A stretch of 32,325 bases of DNA, taken from Treponemataceae bacterium. Its GTDB lineage: Bacteria; Spirochaetota; Spirochaetia; Treponematales; Treponemataceae. Each line of letters opens with the position of its first letter. The stretch's first letter is position 1. The notes under the pieces were generated by a model. The model was given only the letters and a program-made list of their open reading frames with translations. It did no database searches and was not told the origin of the DNA. Below, piece by piece: positions 1 to 8,952 of this stretch. Both the position numbers and the translations under genes were made by a program. Location of the stretch: the NCBI GenBank assembly GCA_024413635.1, contig JAKSTT010000010.1:1-32325 (forward strand), in the 5' to 3' direction.

Positions 1-654
1 GGTAAAGACGCGGAATGATTCTCCAAGACGCTGATGATGAATGGTTGTCGCATCAAAGTGTACGGTATGGAATGAGAACTGCATGATGGGACCGGCACCA
101 AAGGCACAGAGTAAAGTTCCGATACCGACAGGTCCTCCTAAGAGCCAGCCGATGAACGTAGCCATACTGAGAAGCGCAATACTGATGGCCCCAATGGGAA
201 GTTTTTTCAGCCTGCGTGAAAGTCCTACCAGAAGCGTATCGCGGGGGCCACAGCCCAGAGCTGCAACCATATAGGTATACTGGGTATAGCCGATGATGAA
301 CAGTCCGATGATAATCATGATGATACTGCCGGCAATTGTTTTTGGTACCGGAACTATATTGATGTAGTTGAAAAAATCTACGGCTTTCCCTACGACCACG
401 GCATCAATGAACATGGCAAGGCCGATGGGTTCTTTCATAAGGATATCAATAACCAGAATGGTTACGGAAACGATAATTGAAGCTGTTCCGTACAGAATAC
501 CCGTGGTGTGTGCAATACCCAGATTCAGGACATCCCAGGGGGCGGCTCCGATATTGGCATGAATGGTCAGATATACGCCAAGCCCATTGATAAAAAGTGA
601 AACTGCAGCAAGCAGCATATGTAAAAGGATTGATTTCCTGGTAGTGTTCAGCAT
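1..654 (-). CDS. YczE/YyaS/YitT-family membrane protein, 3' end cut off by the window
   Basis: An open frame of 218 codons runs off the left edge with no stop, starting from an ATG preceded by AAGGA about seven bases upstream. The product begins MLNTTRKSILLHM and is a polytopic membrane protein with about five hydrophobic spans. Its N-terminal stretch (AAVSLFINGLGVYLTIHANI, then GAAPWDVLNLGIAHTTG) and the later GCGPRDTLLVGLSRR and GGPVGIGTLLCAFGAGP segments match my memory of the YczE/YyaS/YitT-like family (COG2364), in which the GxxPWD and GPRD motifs recur. Family members are about 210-220 residues, so nearly the whole gene is here. No transport substrate is known for this family. It lies 43 bases downstream of the beta-barrel gene on the same strand, so it may be read through from it or have its own weak promoter (TATACT at 675-680). 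Family assignment is from recalled motifs. Confidence 0.75.
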   Translation of the reverse strand, partial: MLNTTRKSILLHMLLAAVSLFINGLGVYLTIHANIGAAPWDVLNLGIAHTTGILYGTASIIVSVTILVIDILMKEPIGLAMFIDAVVVGKAVDFFNYINIVPVPKTIAGSIIMIIIGLFIIGYTQYTYMVAALGCGPRDTLLVGLSRRLKKLPIGAISIALLSMATFIGWLLGGPVGIGTLLCAFGAGPIMQFSFHTVHFDATTIHHQRLGESFRVFT

Positions 655-697
655 GAATTTTCCTTATACGGGCAAGTATACTGAATTGACACAGTAA

Positions 698-1726
698 TTA
701 AAACTGGAATGACACAGAAATCGTAAAACCGCCTGAAAGATAATCGGTAGCAGTCATGTTATCAGACATCGGATCATTTTTCATGTTAATGGGAACTGGA
801 AACAGTTTTGATGCTGAAACTGATCCGAACTGATGCCGGTAAAGGATTTCCGGCCGTAAAATGAATAATCCGGTATGTGTAATTGTACTGGTTGTGGTTC
901 GGGAGTCTCCATAGGAACCATCAAAAATCAGACTGTTTTTGTAAATCCACCAGCGAAGAATGTCAGAAGTTTCATTAAGACAGTAAAGCCCTGAAATAAG
1001 ACAGGATATGCTGAAACTACCGGCGGTCAATCGGGGTTTACAAGATGCACCGATGAAACTGAAACTGGAAGTACCATCAAGTGTGTACGTTTTATATGGA
1101 AATAGTGAATATCCCTGGTTTTCTGCCGTTAATCTTGCGGTGTAGTCAGCAGTTCCCCAAAGGTAAAAACAAGACACTGCATGGTAGGAAAATCCCGCTG
1201 TGTTCAGTTTTGCATTTCCGTTCCCCAGATTCTGGTTGCTGAATGATTTTTCAGCAACGTTTTTCATTTTTCCTTCACCTGTGGAACTGCTGAAAAACAT
1301 GGTGATGTCAAATGCTGATACATACCCGCCCAAGATATCAAATCTGGTTATGGCTGGAGATCCGAAGAAATACTGCATGTTCCCGTTCTCAGAATTCAAA
1401 CTTGCGATGTGGTAAAGAAAACCTGCTGAAACGGGAACTGATTCGATAGATGTTGAAAAAGCAGATGAAAACGTAAGACTTGGAATAAAGACATCTTCCA
1501 CCGAAAATGTTTTGATTCCAAGTCTGTCTGACGCAAGAATGCAGCTGCCAACTGTACAGCTGAGCGGTCCCAGTGTAATGGTAAGGGTCTCACTTCCCTG
1601 CGTCACTACCCCGCTGACTGCACTATTTTCCTGCCACAGAGAGGTCACACTACCCTGAATTTTCTGGGCAGCTATGACCTGGGTCAGAGAACAGACAGTC
1701 AGCAGAATCAACAGCTTTTTAGGCAT
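698..1726 (-). CDS. Probable outer-membrane beta-barrel protein, unknown function
   Basis: The protein is 342 residues from ATG. A TTG one codon upstream is also in frame, but the ATG that shares its A with the TGA stop of the preceding gene (TGATG) is the natural coupled start. An N-terminal signal peptide (MPKKLLILLTVCSLTQVIAA, cleavage near Ala-Gln) is followed by a Ser/Thr-rich chain with alternating aromatic and polar strands and no long hydrophobic helix. The chain ends in GGFTISVSFQF, a C-terminal strand finishing in Phe as in outer-membrane barrels. I do not recognise the family. The tight overlap with the large lipoprotein gene upstream implies co-expression and possibly a joint surface role. 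The signal peptide and terminal strand are seen directly; the barrel topology is inferred. Confidence 0.7.
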   Translation of the reverse strand: MPKKLLILLTVCSLTQVIAAQKIQGSVTSLWQENSAVSGVVTQGSETLTITLGPLSCTVGSCILASDRLGIKTFSVEDVFIPSLTFSSAFSTSIESVPVSAGFLYHIASLNSENGNMQYFFGSPAITRFDILGGYVSAFDITMFFSSSTGEGKMKNVAEKSFSNQNLGNGNAKLNTAGFSYHAVSCFYLWGTADYTARLTAENQGYSLFPYKTYTLDGTSSFSFIGASCKPRLTAGSFSISCLISGLYCLNETSDILRWWIYKNSLIFDGSYGDSRTTTSTITHTGLFILRPEILYRHQFGSVSASKLFPVPINMKNDPMSDNMTATDYLSGGFTISVSFQF

Positions 1727-4700
1727 CAATCCTGCTCTGCGGTTTCCGGATACGGAATTTCATCCAGTTTACTCCACTGGGTACTCCAGAAACTGGTAAT
1801 CCATTCATTTGAAACATGAACGAATGACAAAAGACTGTAGTCATCATTTTCTGTAACAGAGGAAAGACTGAAGATGTCGCTCAGCATCTGTACGTTTTCT
1901 TTAATACCGTATCCCAGTATATAATCATACAGATATGGATTGTTCGGTTTTTCCAGGAATTTTGACATCTGAGCTTCAATTGCTGCTTTTACTGCAGCTT
2001 CATCAGAACTGTCAACATTTTCCAGAAGAATCGTTTTGCAGTAACCACTGCTTGATGATTCACTGGTACGCTCAATGCAAACTACTTCTGCAACCGTATA
2101 CAGTTTCAGACTGCCATCATCATTACGGTCAAGGAAGTCATAGAATCTGCTGGGACTGAACAGTTTTCCTACATTAACCGTCAGTATTTCATCTTTGTGG
2201 ATAACATTTCCACCACTGTAGTATGTGTCGGTATATGGAATTTTAACAGAACCATCGTTCTCAATGGCATCAATAATCTGACTGCACAGTTCTACGTACA
2301 TGGCTCCCATCTGGGAGATGGTTTCCTTGACTGCATCCGGGATATACGTTATTTCATCATCCATAAGATAGTCATAGGATGCAAGAATGCCGGTAAGCCC
2401 GCTGGTAATGGATTTTTTAGACTGGTTCAGCAGGTAGGTTTTACGGGTTTTTAAGGTATTTTCGGTAAACAGATTGCAGACAGCTTCTATCTCAGACATG
2501 GAAAGCTGACCACCGTTAACCAGTTGGGCATCCAGCAGCAGCTGCTTCAGGTTGTTCATGTTGAAAGACCAGTCATAGGATGCAAAGAACTGGAAAACAC
2601 CTTTCAGGACGTCCATGGCAGAGAAAATCACGCGGAGTTCGGCACCACCGACTACCAGCGGTTCATCACCAAAGAACGGTGTCAGACCTAACACAGAAAG
2701 AGCTTCTGCATCAAACTGCACGGATTTGTCTTCAATACCCTCAGCAATTTCCTTAATTGCCTCATAGTCGGTATCCAGCAGGTCAACAAATTCATCAATA
2801 ATCTGGTTAAAACCATTGGCATTGCCGTCAATGGCTGCTGCAGCCAGCAGATATGTCCAGGACATCATTGACTGGTAGACGGTGCCGCCTTCTGTAATAA
2901 GAGTATTTTTATAGGCAGCACTGTTGGTCATCCATGCCGGAGCCTTAATGGCAGGCATTGGTGTGGTTCCGCTGAAGAATGACTTTATGCCGTTAGAAGT
3001 ATATCCATAGCCGACAACGTTTTCTTTCAGGAATGCACCGGAAAAAGTCCGTCCCAGATAGGTATAATCTTCTGAATCATTAAGATCTCCCTTAATCCAG
3101 ACCGGGACGCCGTTACTTTCAGGAACTGAATTTACCCAATACAGATAGGGCCCATTGGGATCCGGTACTACATCGGTAAGATCTTTTATACGGTTTTCAG
3201 AAAGATGGAAGGTATTGGTATAGTCCCAGGTTCCAACCCAAATGTTCTGCTGCGGAATATATACCAGGATGTTTCCGTTGTAATCACCTTCAGACTCATA
3301 TACGGGAGTTCCGCTGACACGGATAGTACCGGTAAATGGATTGTCGGTATCATAAGAATATACGTCATAATCGCGGTATTCAGTATATGCGGCAATCTGG
3401 CTTTCAGAAAGCCATGCCGGATCAAGGAGCGCGTTCATGGTTCCCGGATAATGGTACAGGCCGAAACGGTTTCTGATGATGTTCTGAACGCGTTCTGCGG
3501 TACTCAGCTGTGCCAGTTTTGCAATGGCATAATATGCTTTCGTTTCGTTGTTTTTTACTTTGCCGTATGCAGCTTCAATTTTGGCAATACCTTCGTCATA
3601 ACGGCCATTAGCAAGATCCTCCAGGGCGTTATTCAGGAATTCTTTGTAATCACTGCCGGTTTCATGTACGGTATAGGTTACTGATCCGTCTACCGGGACA
3701 CCCTGAAATGTGAAGGTAACTGAACGTGATTCTCCTTCTTCAGTAGGTGTTGAAGTTGTAAATCCATCGATTACGGTGTTTGTGTCATTCATCGTAACGA
3801 CACGGACTGTTCCATTGCTGTAGGTTACACGGGCTTTAAGACCGGTAAAATCAAAATCTGCATACTGTTCATACTCAGTAATGACAGATTTATCCGATTC
3901 AAGTTTTGCGCCGGTAACCGTTACCGCTACTTCTTCTACTGTTGCCTTGGCTTCGCCTTCAATTGTTACTGTATCGCTGGTAACGATGGTTGCTGAACCT
4001 TCGGCTACGGCGTTGATGGTTATGTCTTCAGTAATGGTAATGACAGCTTCTGCTGCAGCAGCTACGGTAACGGAATCAATTTTTCCACCACCAATGGCTA
4101 CGGTTTCTACTTCAGCTGCAATTTCAAGACCTGCAACAACGGTAGATTCCTCGCCGGTAATGGTAGCTGAGCCTTCGGTAACAATAAGGTTGTTTTCTAC
4201 TTTTGCTTCGCCTTGCAGCTTGATTGTTGCAGTTTCGCTGCTTATTACCAGGTCTGCTTTAATTGCGGATGTATCAGAAATGGTAAGAGAAACGGTAGCA
4301 CTGAACACTGTCAGGTTACTTGATACCGTTGTGGTACCGCTCAGTTCAAGTTTAGCCTTTGCGCTGCTGATGTCAATTTTGCCGATCAGACAGTCTTTCA
4401 GTTTGAACTTACCGCAGTCTGAATCAGGAGAACCGGCAGCACGTACGTTACGGCTGGTTTTCTTGCCCATTACGGTAACTTCCTTTACGGTAACGTTTTC
4501 AAGAATGACATCTTTACCGGTAACAACCAGAATTGCTTCCGGATCGGTAATATTCTTGATGGTGGTATTATCACGGGTCAGATACAAAGTTCCGATGCCG
4601 GTAATACCGGAAAAATCGGTAAGACCACTGTCTGCTTTTTCCTGCAGCGTTGGCTGGGCCGGTACTTTTGGCTGTTCATTTCCGAGCGGCAGACAACCGG

Positions 4701-4761
4701 TAAACAATAAAACTGTCAGACACAGGCCGAAACAGGCTAAAATAGAGTATTTTTTACTCAT
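1726..4761 (-). CDS. Large lipoprotein with beta-solenoid repeats and bacterial Ig-like domain
   Basis: The 1011-residue product starts with a lipoprotein signal (MSKKYSILACFGLCL, lipobox LFTGC, lipidated Cys23). Residues about 60-285 are Val/Ile/Thr/Ala-rich and fall into roughly 21-residue turns, for example those beginning AKLELSG, VSLTISD, ATIKLQG and ATITGEE. This is the pattern of a parallel beta-solenoid. Residues about 285-375 resemble a group-3 bacterial Ig-like domain (YTVHE end, FDFTGLKARVTYSNG core). The remaining 630 residues are mostly helical and unrecognised, and begin with a TPR-like stretch (LANGRYDEGIAKIEAAYGKV). A GGGAG lies about a dozen bases before the ATG. The gene is translationally coupled to the downstream barrel gene. 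It is likely anchored in the periplasm or at the cell surface. It could be an adhesin or a glycan-binding protein, but nothing in the sequence proves this. Confidence 0.82.
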   Translation of the reverse strand: MSKKYSILACFGLCLTVLLFTGCLPLGNEQPKVPAQPTLQEKADSGLTDFSGITGIGTLYLTRDNTTIKNITDPEAILVVTGKDVILENVTVKEVTVMGKKTSRNVRAAGSPDSDCGKFKLKDCLIGKIDISSAKAKLELSGTTTVSSNLTVFSATVSLTISDTSAIKADLVISSETATIKLQGEAKVENNLIVTEGSATITGEESTVVAGLEIAAEVETVAIGGGKIDSVTVAAAAEAVITITEDITINAVAEGSATIVTSDTVTIEGEAKATVEEVAVTVTGAKLESDKSVITEYEQYADFDFTGLKARVTYSNGTVRVVTMNDTNTVIDGFTTSTPTEEGESRSVTFTFQGVPVDGSVTYTVHETGSDYKEFLNNALEDLANGRYDEGIAKIEAAYGKVKNNETKAYYAIAKLAQLSTAERVQNIIRNRFGLYHYPGTMNALLDPAWLSESQIAAYTEYRDYDVYSYDTDNPFTGTIRVSGTPVYESEGDYNGNILVYIPQQNIWVGTWDYTNTFHLSENRIKDLTDVVPDPNGPYLYWVNSVPESNGVPVWIKGDLNDSEDYTYLGRTFSGAFLKENVVGYGYTSNGIKSFFSGTTPMPAIKAPAWMTNSAAYKNTLITEGGTVYQSMMSWTYLLAAAAIDGNANGFNQIIDEFVDLLDTDYEAIKEIAEGIEDKSVQFDAEALSVLGLTPFFGDEPLVVGGAELRVIFSAMDVLKGVFQFFASYDWSFNMNNLKQLLLDAQLVNGGQLSMSEIEAVCNLFTENTLKTRKTYLLNQSKKSITSGLTGILASYDYLMDDEITYIPDAVKETISQMGAMYVELCSQIIDAIENDGSVKIPYTDTYYSGGNVIHKDEILTVNVGKLFSPSRFYDFLDRNDDGSLKLYTVAEVVCIERTSESSSSGYCKTILLENVDSSDEAAVKAAIEAQMSKFLEKPNNPYLYDYILGYGIKENVQMLSDIFSLSSVTENDDYSLLSFVHVSNEWITSFWSTQWSKLDEIPYPETAEQD

Positions 4762-4883
4762 TGTTTTTTCATACTCCCATAAGGATAAATTAAGATATTA
4801 ATTTTTGGGAGATATATTACTGATCTGAAAAAAATTATGCTATACGAAAACCGAAAATATTACACCATTTCCAACATTTTTTT
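4762..4883. other. AT-rich gap between the kinase gene and the lipoprotein gene
   Basis: This gap holds no gene. It is rich in A/T runs and contains several AT-only hexamers that could serve as a minus-strand -10 element for the lipoprotein gene, but none stands out with a matching -35. I see no clear stem-loop terminator for the kinase gene. The two genes may therefore be partly co-transcribed. Confidence 0.4.
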
Positions 4884-7658
4884 TTATGATTTCAATATCC
4901 GGTGTATTGTTTCTGCTATGACGGTGATGTTTATGGGCTTGGAGATATGGGCGTTCATGCCATGCTCTTCCGTTGCTTTTTTGTCGTCCGTAAAAACATT
5001 GGCTGTCATGGCAATAATGGGGATTGATGCCCGTTTGGGATTTTCCAGGGCACGGATTGCTTTTGTGGCTTCGTAGCCATCCATGACCGGCATCTGGATA
5101 TCCATCAGGATAACATCATACTGGTCAGGAGCGGCAATCTGCATTTTTGCTACGGCTATGGAACCGTTGCTGGCGGTATCTACATGGGCACCGGCTTCAC
5201 TCAGCAGTTCTACGGCAATTTCGCGGTTCATGATGTTGTCTTCAACAAGCAGAATCCGTATACCTTCCAGGCTGGCTGTGGTGTTGTCCTCTTCCCTTTG
5301 TGTTTCTGCAGGTGAAAGAATCTGTGACTTTAACAGGTCATGCAATTCAGAAAGATATAACGGTTTGGAACAGAATGTGGTAACGCCAGCTGCTCTGGCT
5401 TCTTCCTCAATATCACTCCAGTCATAGGCGGTAAGAATAATGATGGGATTCTCCCCTGCCGTTTCCTTTCTGATTCTCCGGACAACGTCCAGACCGTCCA
5501 TATCAGGCAGCAGCCAGTCAATAAAGTACAGACCGCATCCAGGCTTTGCTGTCGTTTCTTTTCCGGTACGGAGCCATTCAGGTTTGAAACCAATGGCAGT
5601 AAGCATATTGCTGATACTGGCCCCGGTTTTGCTGTCCCCAGTGGCAATAAGGGCATGGGTTCCGGCGTATTCCGGGATGACATAGTCTGGCTTTTGAGCG
5701 TCAGCTGACAGTTTCAGGGTAAGCGTAATGGTAAACTCTGAGCCTGCCCCTTTCTGACTTTCTACGGATATGGTGCCACCCATCATTTCTATGATGTTTT
5801 TTGAAATGGACATACCAAGGCCGGTGCCCTGAATGCCGCTGACGGTAGAATTCCGTTCCCGTTCAAAGGGTTCAAACAGATGTTCCTTGAATTCCGGGCT
5901 CATACCGATACCGGTATCAGAAATGATGAACTGAAAGGTGCCATAACCGTCTGTATTGCAGGGAATCTGTCTGATGGTAAGGCCGATGGTGCCATGAATC
6001 GGCGTAAACTTTATGCTGTTGGAAATACAGTTCAGCAATACCTGATTCAGACGCAGCTTATCGCACCAGACTTCTTCATCTGTCAGACCAACGGTGTCAA
6101 AATAGAGTTCCTGCTGTTTTTTCCGGATATCGGCATGAACGATATTTTTAATGTCACGGAGAATTTCCGGCAGGGATATGTGTGTTTCTTCAATCTGTAC
6201 TTTTCCGGATTCAATGCTGCTCATATCAAGCACGTCATTAATCAGTGAAAGCAGATGATTAGATGAAGTATTGATTTTGTTCAGGTAATCAAGGACCTTA
6301 TCCTGGTTTTCAATATGAGTGGTTGCCAGCTGGGTATACCCGATGATGGCGTTCATTGGTGTTCTGATGTCATGGCTCATGCTGTTCAGGAAGATTGTTT
6401 TTGCCTGGTTGGCGTGTTCTGCTGCTGCCAGCGCATCTTCCATGGCCTGTCGCTGACGGTTTTCATACTCAAGAATAACCGTAAGGTTCCGGTATGAAGA
6501 GATCAGCTCATTGGTTCCTGTCAACCGCTGGTGGGTACATTCCAGAGTCTGTGGCTGGCCATTATTGATGCACCTGAACGTATAGGTATAGGCCCCTTTC
6601 CGGTCTACTTCTTCCACAATATGCTCAATGGTACACTTTTCCCTGATAAGGTTCACATCCTCCTTATGGGATCCGTCAGTAGCCCAGTGTTCAATGAATT
6701 CATCGTAGTTATATGGAATACCCTCTTCGTACCCCAGTTTTGGCCAGAGGTCACCGGTGATTTTATGACTGCGTATGGTGCGGTCATCAATATTGATGAT
6801 AAGGATTATGTCATAGGCATTGCCCAACACTTTTGCTATGGCCTGGGATTTCCGCGCTTCACGGGAAAACTCCGTGATATTGCGGTAGATGCCGCTTGCT
6901 TTATCGGTAGGATTTCCTTCCTCGTCATAGATACGACTGAAATACAGTTCATACAGGCCTTCCCTGCCGGATGCATCGCATAATCCGACTATACCGTAGG
7001 CTGAACTGGCGCCGTTCATCATTTTTTCATGTAGGCTGATGTATTTTTCACGGTACCGGGGTGCAACAATGGGACTGACTGCAGTTTCATAGGGGACACC
7101 GGTCTGTTCGGTGGCAATACCCCAGTTATGGGCATCTGAACTGGTTACCAGAATTGACTGTTTTTTTGTGTCAAATATGAAAACGGTAGAATCAGTGGCG
7201 CGGGCAGACATCTGGAACATCTGCAGTACTTGAATGAGTGATGCTTTTTCCAGTTCGGTATCAATCTGCTTTTGAATATCTTTCAGGGTAATGAATACCC
7301 GTATAACTGAACCATCTGAAGCAAATTCCGGAGAGAGCGTATAAGATATGGTTGTCTGGGCATTTTTCCCATGGATCAGCGACCGGGCCGAATGAGTTTC
7401 CGTTTTTTTCAGCTTGCTCAGATATTCCGTAGACAGATGGGTGCTCAGTGTTGAAATATCATCAGGATGGTTGTTTTTTTCAATAAGAGTATGAGTTTCT
7501 TCAAGCGTCAGATGTGGGGGTACCTGGGAGGGATCAATACGGTCGTATAAAATATCAATGGTCTGGTTATGCATGTTGATGACCCAGACGGCGTCGATAA
7601 AGGGAGACATACTTTCGAACAATGTGGTGTTGTACTGTATTGATTCACTATCAGCCAT
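4884..7658 (-). CDS. Cytoplasmic hybrid histidine kinase with two receiver domains
   Basis: The 924-residue protein has no signal peptide or membrane helix. The N-terminal 400 residues contain PAS-like sensory modules (around 140-270 and 275-390). The dimerisation/phosphoacceptor helix has MSHDIRTPMNAIIGYT near residue 428. The ATPase domain follows, with the N-box (LNCISNSIKF), G1 (DTGIGMS) and G2 (GTGLGMSI). A first receiver carries FIDWLLPDMDG with Asp714; a second carries ILMDIQMPVMDG with Asp853 and ends in the SKPINI lysine motif. There is no HPt domain, so output must go to another protein or through the receivers themselves. A strong terminator separates it from the gene upstream, so it needs its own promoter. 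A possible -35/-10 pair lies so close to the ATG that the mRNA may have almost no leader. The signal sensed is unknown. Confidence 0.93.
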   Translation of the reverse strand: MADSESIQYNTTLFESMSPFIDAVWVINMHNQTIDILYDRIDPSQVPPHLTLEETHTLIEKNNHPDDISTLSTHLSTEYLSKLKKTETHSARSLIHGKNAQTTISYTLSPEFASDGSVIRVFITLKDIQKQIDTELEKASLIQVLQMFQMSARATDSTVFIFDTKKQSILVTSSDAHNWGIATEQTGVPYETAVSPIVAPRYREKYISLHEKMMNGASSAYGIVGLCDASGREGLYELYFSRIYDEEGNPTDKASGIYRNITEFSREARKSQAIAKVLGNAYDIILIINIDDRTIRSHKITGDLWPKLGYEEGIPYNYDEFIEHWATDGSHKEDVNLIREKCTIEHIVEEVDRKGAYTYTFRCINNGQPQTLECTHQRLTGTNELISSYRNLTVILEYENRQRQAMEDALAAAEHANQAKTIFLNSMSHDIRTPMNAIIGYTQLATTHIENQDKVLDYLNKINTSSNHLLSLINDVLDMSSIESGKVQIEETHISLPEILRDIKNIVHADIRKKQQELYFDTVGLTDEEVWCDKLRLNQVLLNCISNSIKFTPIHGTIGLTIRQIPCNTDGYGTFQFIISDTGIGMSPEFKEHLFEPFERERNSTVSGIQGTGLGMSISKNIIEMMGGTISVESQKGAGSEFTITLTLKLSADAQKPDYVIPEYAGTHALIATGDSKTGASISNMLTAIGFKPEWLRTGKETTAKPGCGLYFIDWLLPDMDGLDVVRRIRKETAGENPIIILTAYDWSDIEEEARAAGVTTFCSKPLYLSELHDLLKSQILSPAETQREEDNTTASLEGIRILLVEDNIMNREIAVELLSEAGAHVDTASNGSIAVAKMQIAAPDQYDVILMDIQMPVMDGYEATKAIRALENPKRASIPIIAMTANVFTDDKKATEEHGMNAHISKPINITVIAETIHRILKS

Positions 7659-7664
7659 ACTGTA

Positions 7665-7693
7665 ACTCTACAACTGGTGTTGGTGAAAAGCAA
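7665..7693 (-). promoter_or_regulatory. Possible promoter of the hybrid kinase gene
   Basis: On the minus strand a TTGCTT and a TAGAGT are separated by 17 bases. The TAGAGT ends six bases before the kinase ATG, and no good Shine-Dalgarno is present. Each hexamer matches consensus only partly (3/6 and 4/6), so this may be chance. Confidence 0.3.
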
Positions 7694-7712
7694 ACGATAC
7701 TGTGCTGACGAT

Positions 7713-7753
7713 AAAAAAGCCCCGGATTTCGTAACGGAAACCCGGGGCTTTTA
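7713..7753 (-). terminator. Intrinsic terminator after the Trp-rich membrane protein gene
   Basis: An inverted repeat AAAAGCCCCGG / CCGGGGCTTTT with a loop of about 16 bases is followed, on the minus strand, by a T-rich run. It lies directly downstream of the membrane protein gene and isolates that unit from the kinase gene. Confidence 0.88.
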
Positions 7754-7786
7754 TCAAGAATCGCTTAGGTGTTCAGGTTGCGGCTA

Positions 7787-8890
7787 TTAGTCGCGAACTG
7801 CACGTGCCATTGCTTCTTCGTAATCTTTGGTACCAACCCAAACTTCTGATTTGTAAGGATTGATGTGCATTTTCTTAGCACGAACGATGATCATGGTAAG
7901 AACGATTACGTTTGCAATAAGAGCTGCCAGAGCAACTACACCCTGAGCAACTGGATTAGCTACAATACCAGATGCTCTGAATGCAACTTCGTCCATTGAA
8001 GTCATGGCAAAGGCATTGATTCCCAGTTTGTCAGCGTTGCCGTACAGAGTAGGCAGTACAGCGCATTTTGACTGAATCTGGAACAGTGGGAATACCTGAG
8101 CGAACATACACCAGATAGCCAGTGTGTTTGCACGGTTCTGAATCCATCCACCTTTGTTCCAGAATGCTGCAGCAAAAGTAGGAGCCAGAAGCAGAGCAAC
8201 ACCACAGTACCAGGTGTGGGTTGGCAGGTTAGCATAGGTGTACTGGAAGTTCCACAGGTCGTATGCAATGATGAACCAGATGGTCATATCCGGCCACAGC
8301 ATATCCTGGCGGTTCTTGTCTTTAGACTGGTAGATTCCCCACCATCCGGTCATACACAGGATGTTCAGGATACCGGCAATACCGTTTGCCCAGTTCCACC
8401 ATCCACCGTACAGCCATACGTTTTCTGATGACTTCCACCAGCGCCAGGTTTCGTCGCCGGCTTTTGCAGCAGCGATAGCACCGTTGATGGCAGATTCGAA
8501 GTCAGAACCAACAGCAATAAGAATGTTGATGGCAACGATTACGAATGGGAATGCTTTGAACCATTCTGATTTTCCCAGTTTTCCCCATTTGTACTTCAGC
8601 ATCATGAAACCGATACAACCACAGTCTGCAGCGTACAGTTTTGCATAATGGAACCAACCGTTCATGTACAGGTAGGTCTGGTTGTTTTTTGCCCATTCAG
8701 CACCATTAGCAGCACCGATGGCAACAGCAATAAAGTAAACAGTCAGTGCTGCTGGCAGACATACCAGTACAGCCAGGCCACCAGCCTTTGTTCTGCGTGC
8801 AATTTCGTTTGCAAGAACAAGACAAACAAATACTGCAACCCAGCCAAGAAGCTGAGCTCCGGTATTTGCTCCATAAATCTGGAATAACAT
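7787..8890 (-). CDS. Trp-rich polytopic membrane protein (DUF5692-like)
   Basis: The product has 367 residues and about eight to nine hydrophobic spans and no signal sequence. It starts from an ATG with a good Shine-Dalgarno (AGAGGAG, seven bases away). It contains about 22 tryptophans, clustered in segments such as TWRWWKSS, YGGWWNWANG and TGWWGIY, and several Trp/Tyr-rich loops. From memory it resembles proteins annotated DUF5692, a family without known function. I cannot verify that here. It follows hypB after 62 bases that include a small hairpin, and it ends at a strong terminator. The composition suggests an integral membrane protein with aromatic-rich faces; transporter or enzyme cannot be decided. 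Confidence 0.75.
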   Translation of the reverse strand: MLFQIYGANTGAQLLGWVAVFVCLVLANEIARRTKAGGLAVLVCLPAALTVYFIAVAIGAANGAEWAKNNQTYLYMNGWFHYAKLYAADCGCIGFMMLKYKWGKLGKSEWFKAFPFVIVAINILIAVGSDFESAINGAIAAAKAGDETWRWWKSSENVWLYGGWWNWANGIAGILNILCMTGWWGIYQSKDKNRQDMLWPDMTIWFIIAYDLWNFQYTYANLPTHTWYCGVALLLAPTFAAAFWNKGGWIQNRANTLAIWCMFAQVFPLFQIQSKCAVLPTLYGNADKLGINAFAMTSMDEVAFRASGIVANPVAQGVVALAALIANVIVLTMIIVRAKKMHINPYKSEVWVGTKDYEEAMARAVRD

Positions 8891-8912
8891 ATATTCACTC
8901 CTCTATTTTTTT

Positions 8913-8936
8913 CTCAAGGCCCGATAAAACCTTGAG
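8913..8936 (-). other. Short hairpin in the leader between hypB and the membrane protein gene
   Basis: CTCAAGG and CCTTGAG form a perfect 7-bp stem with a 10-base loop. On the transcribed strand it is followed by an A-run, not a U-run, so it is not a standard terminator. It may shape expression of the downstream gene or block 3' decay of the upstream message. Confidence 0.4.
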
Positions 8937-8952
8937 CAAAATACTGATTCCT

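Noticed and set aside
3881-4801. A 306-codon plus-strand open frame opposite the lipoprotein gene
   Set aside because: It is the reverse complement of the Val/Thr/Ala-rich solenoid, whose codon bias leaves the opposite strand open. Its product is low-complexity Ser/Val/Thr/Met with no motif or ribosome-binding site.
8913-8936. Intrinsic terminator between hypB and the membrane protein gene
   Set aside because: The hairpin is followed by an A-run on the transcribed strand, not a U-run.
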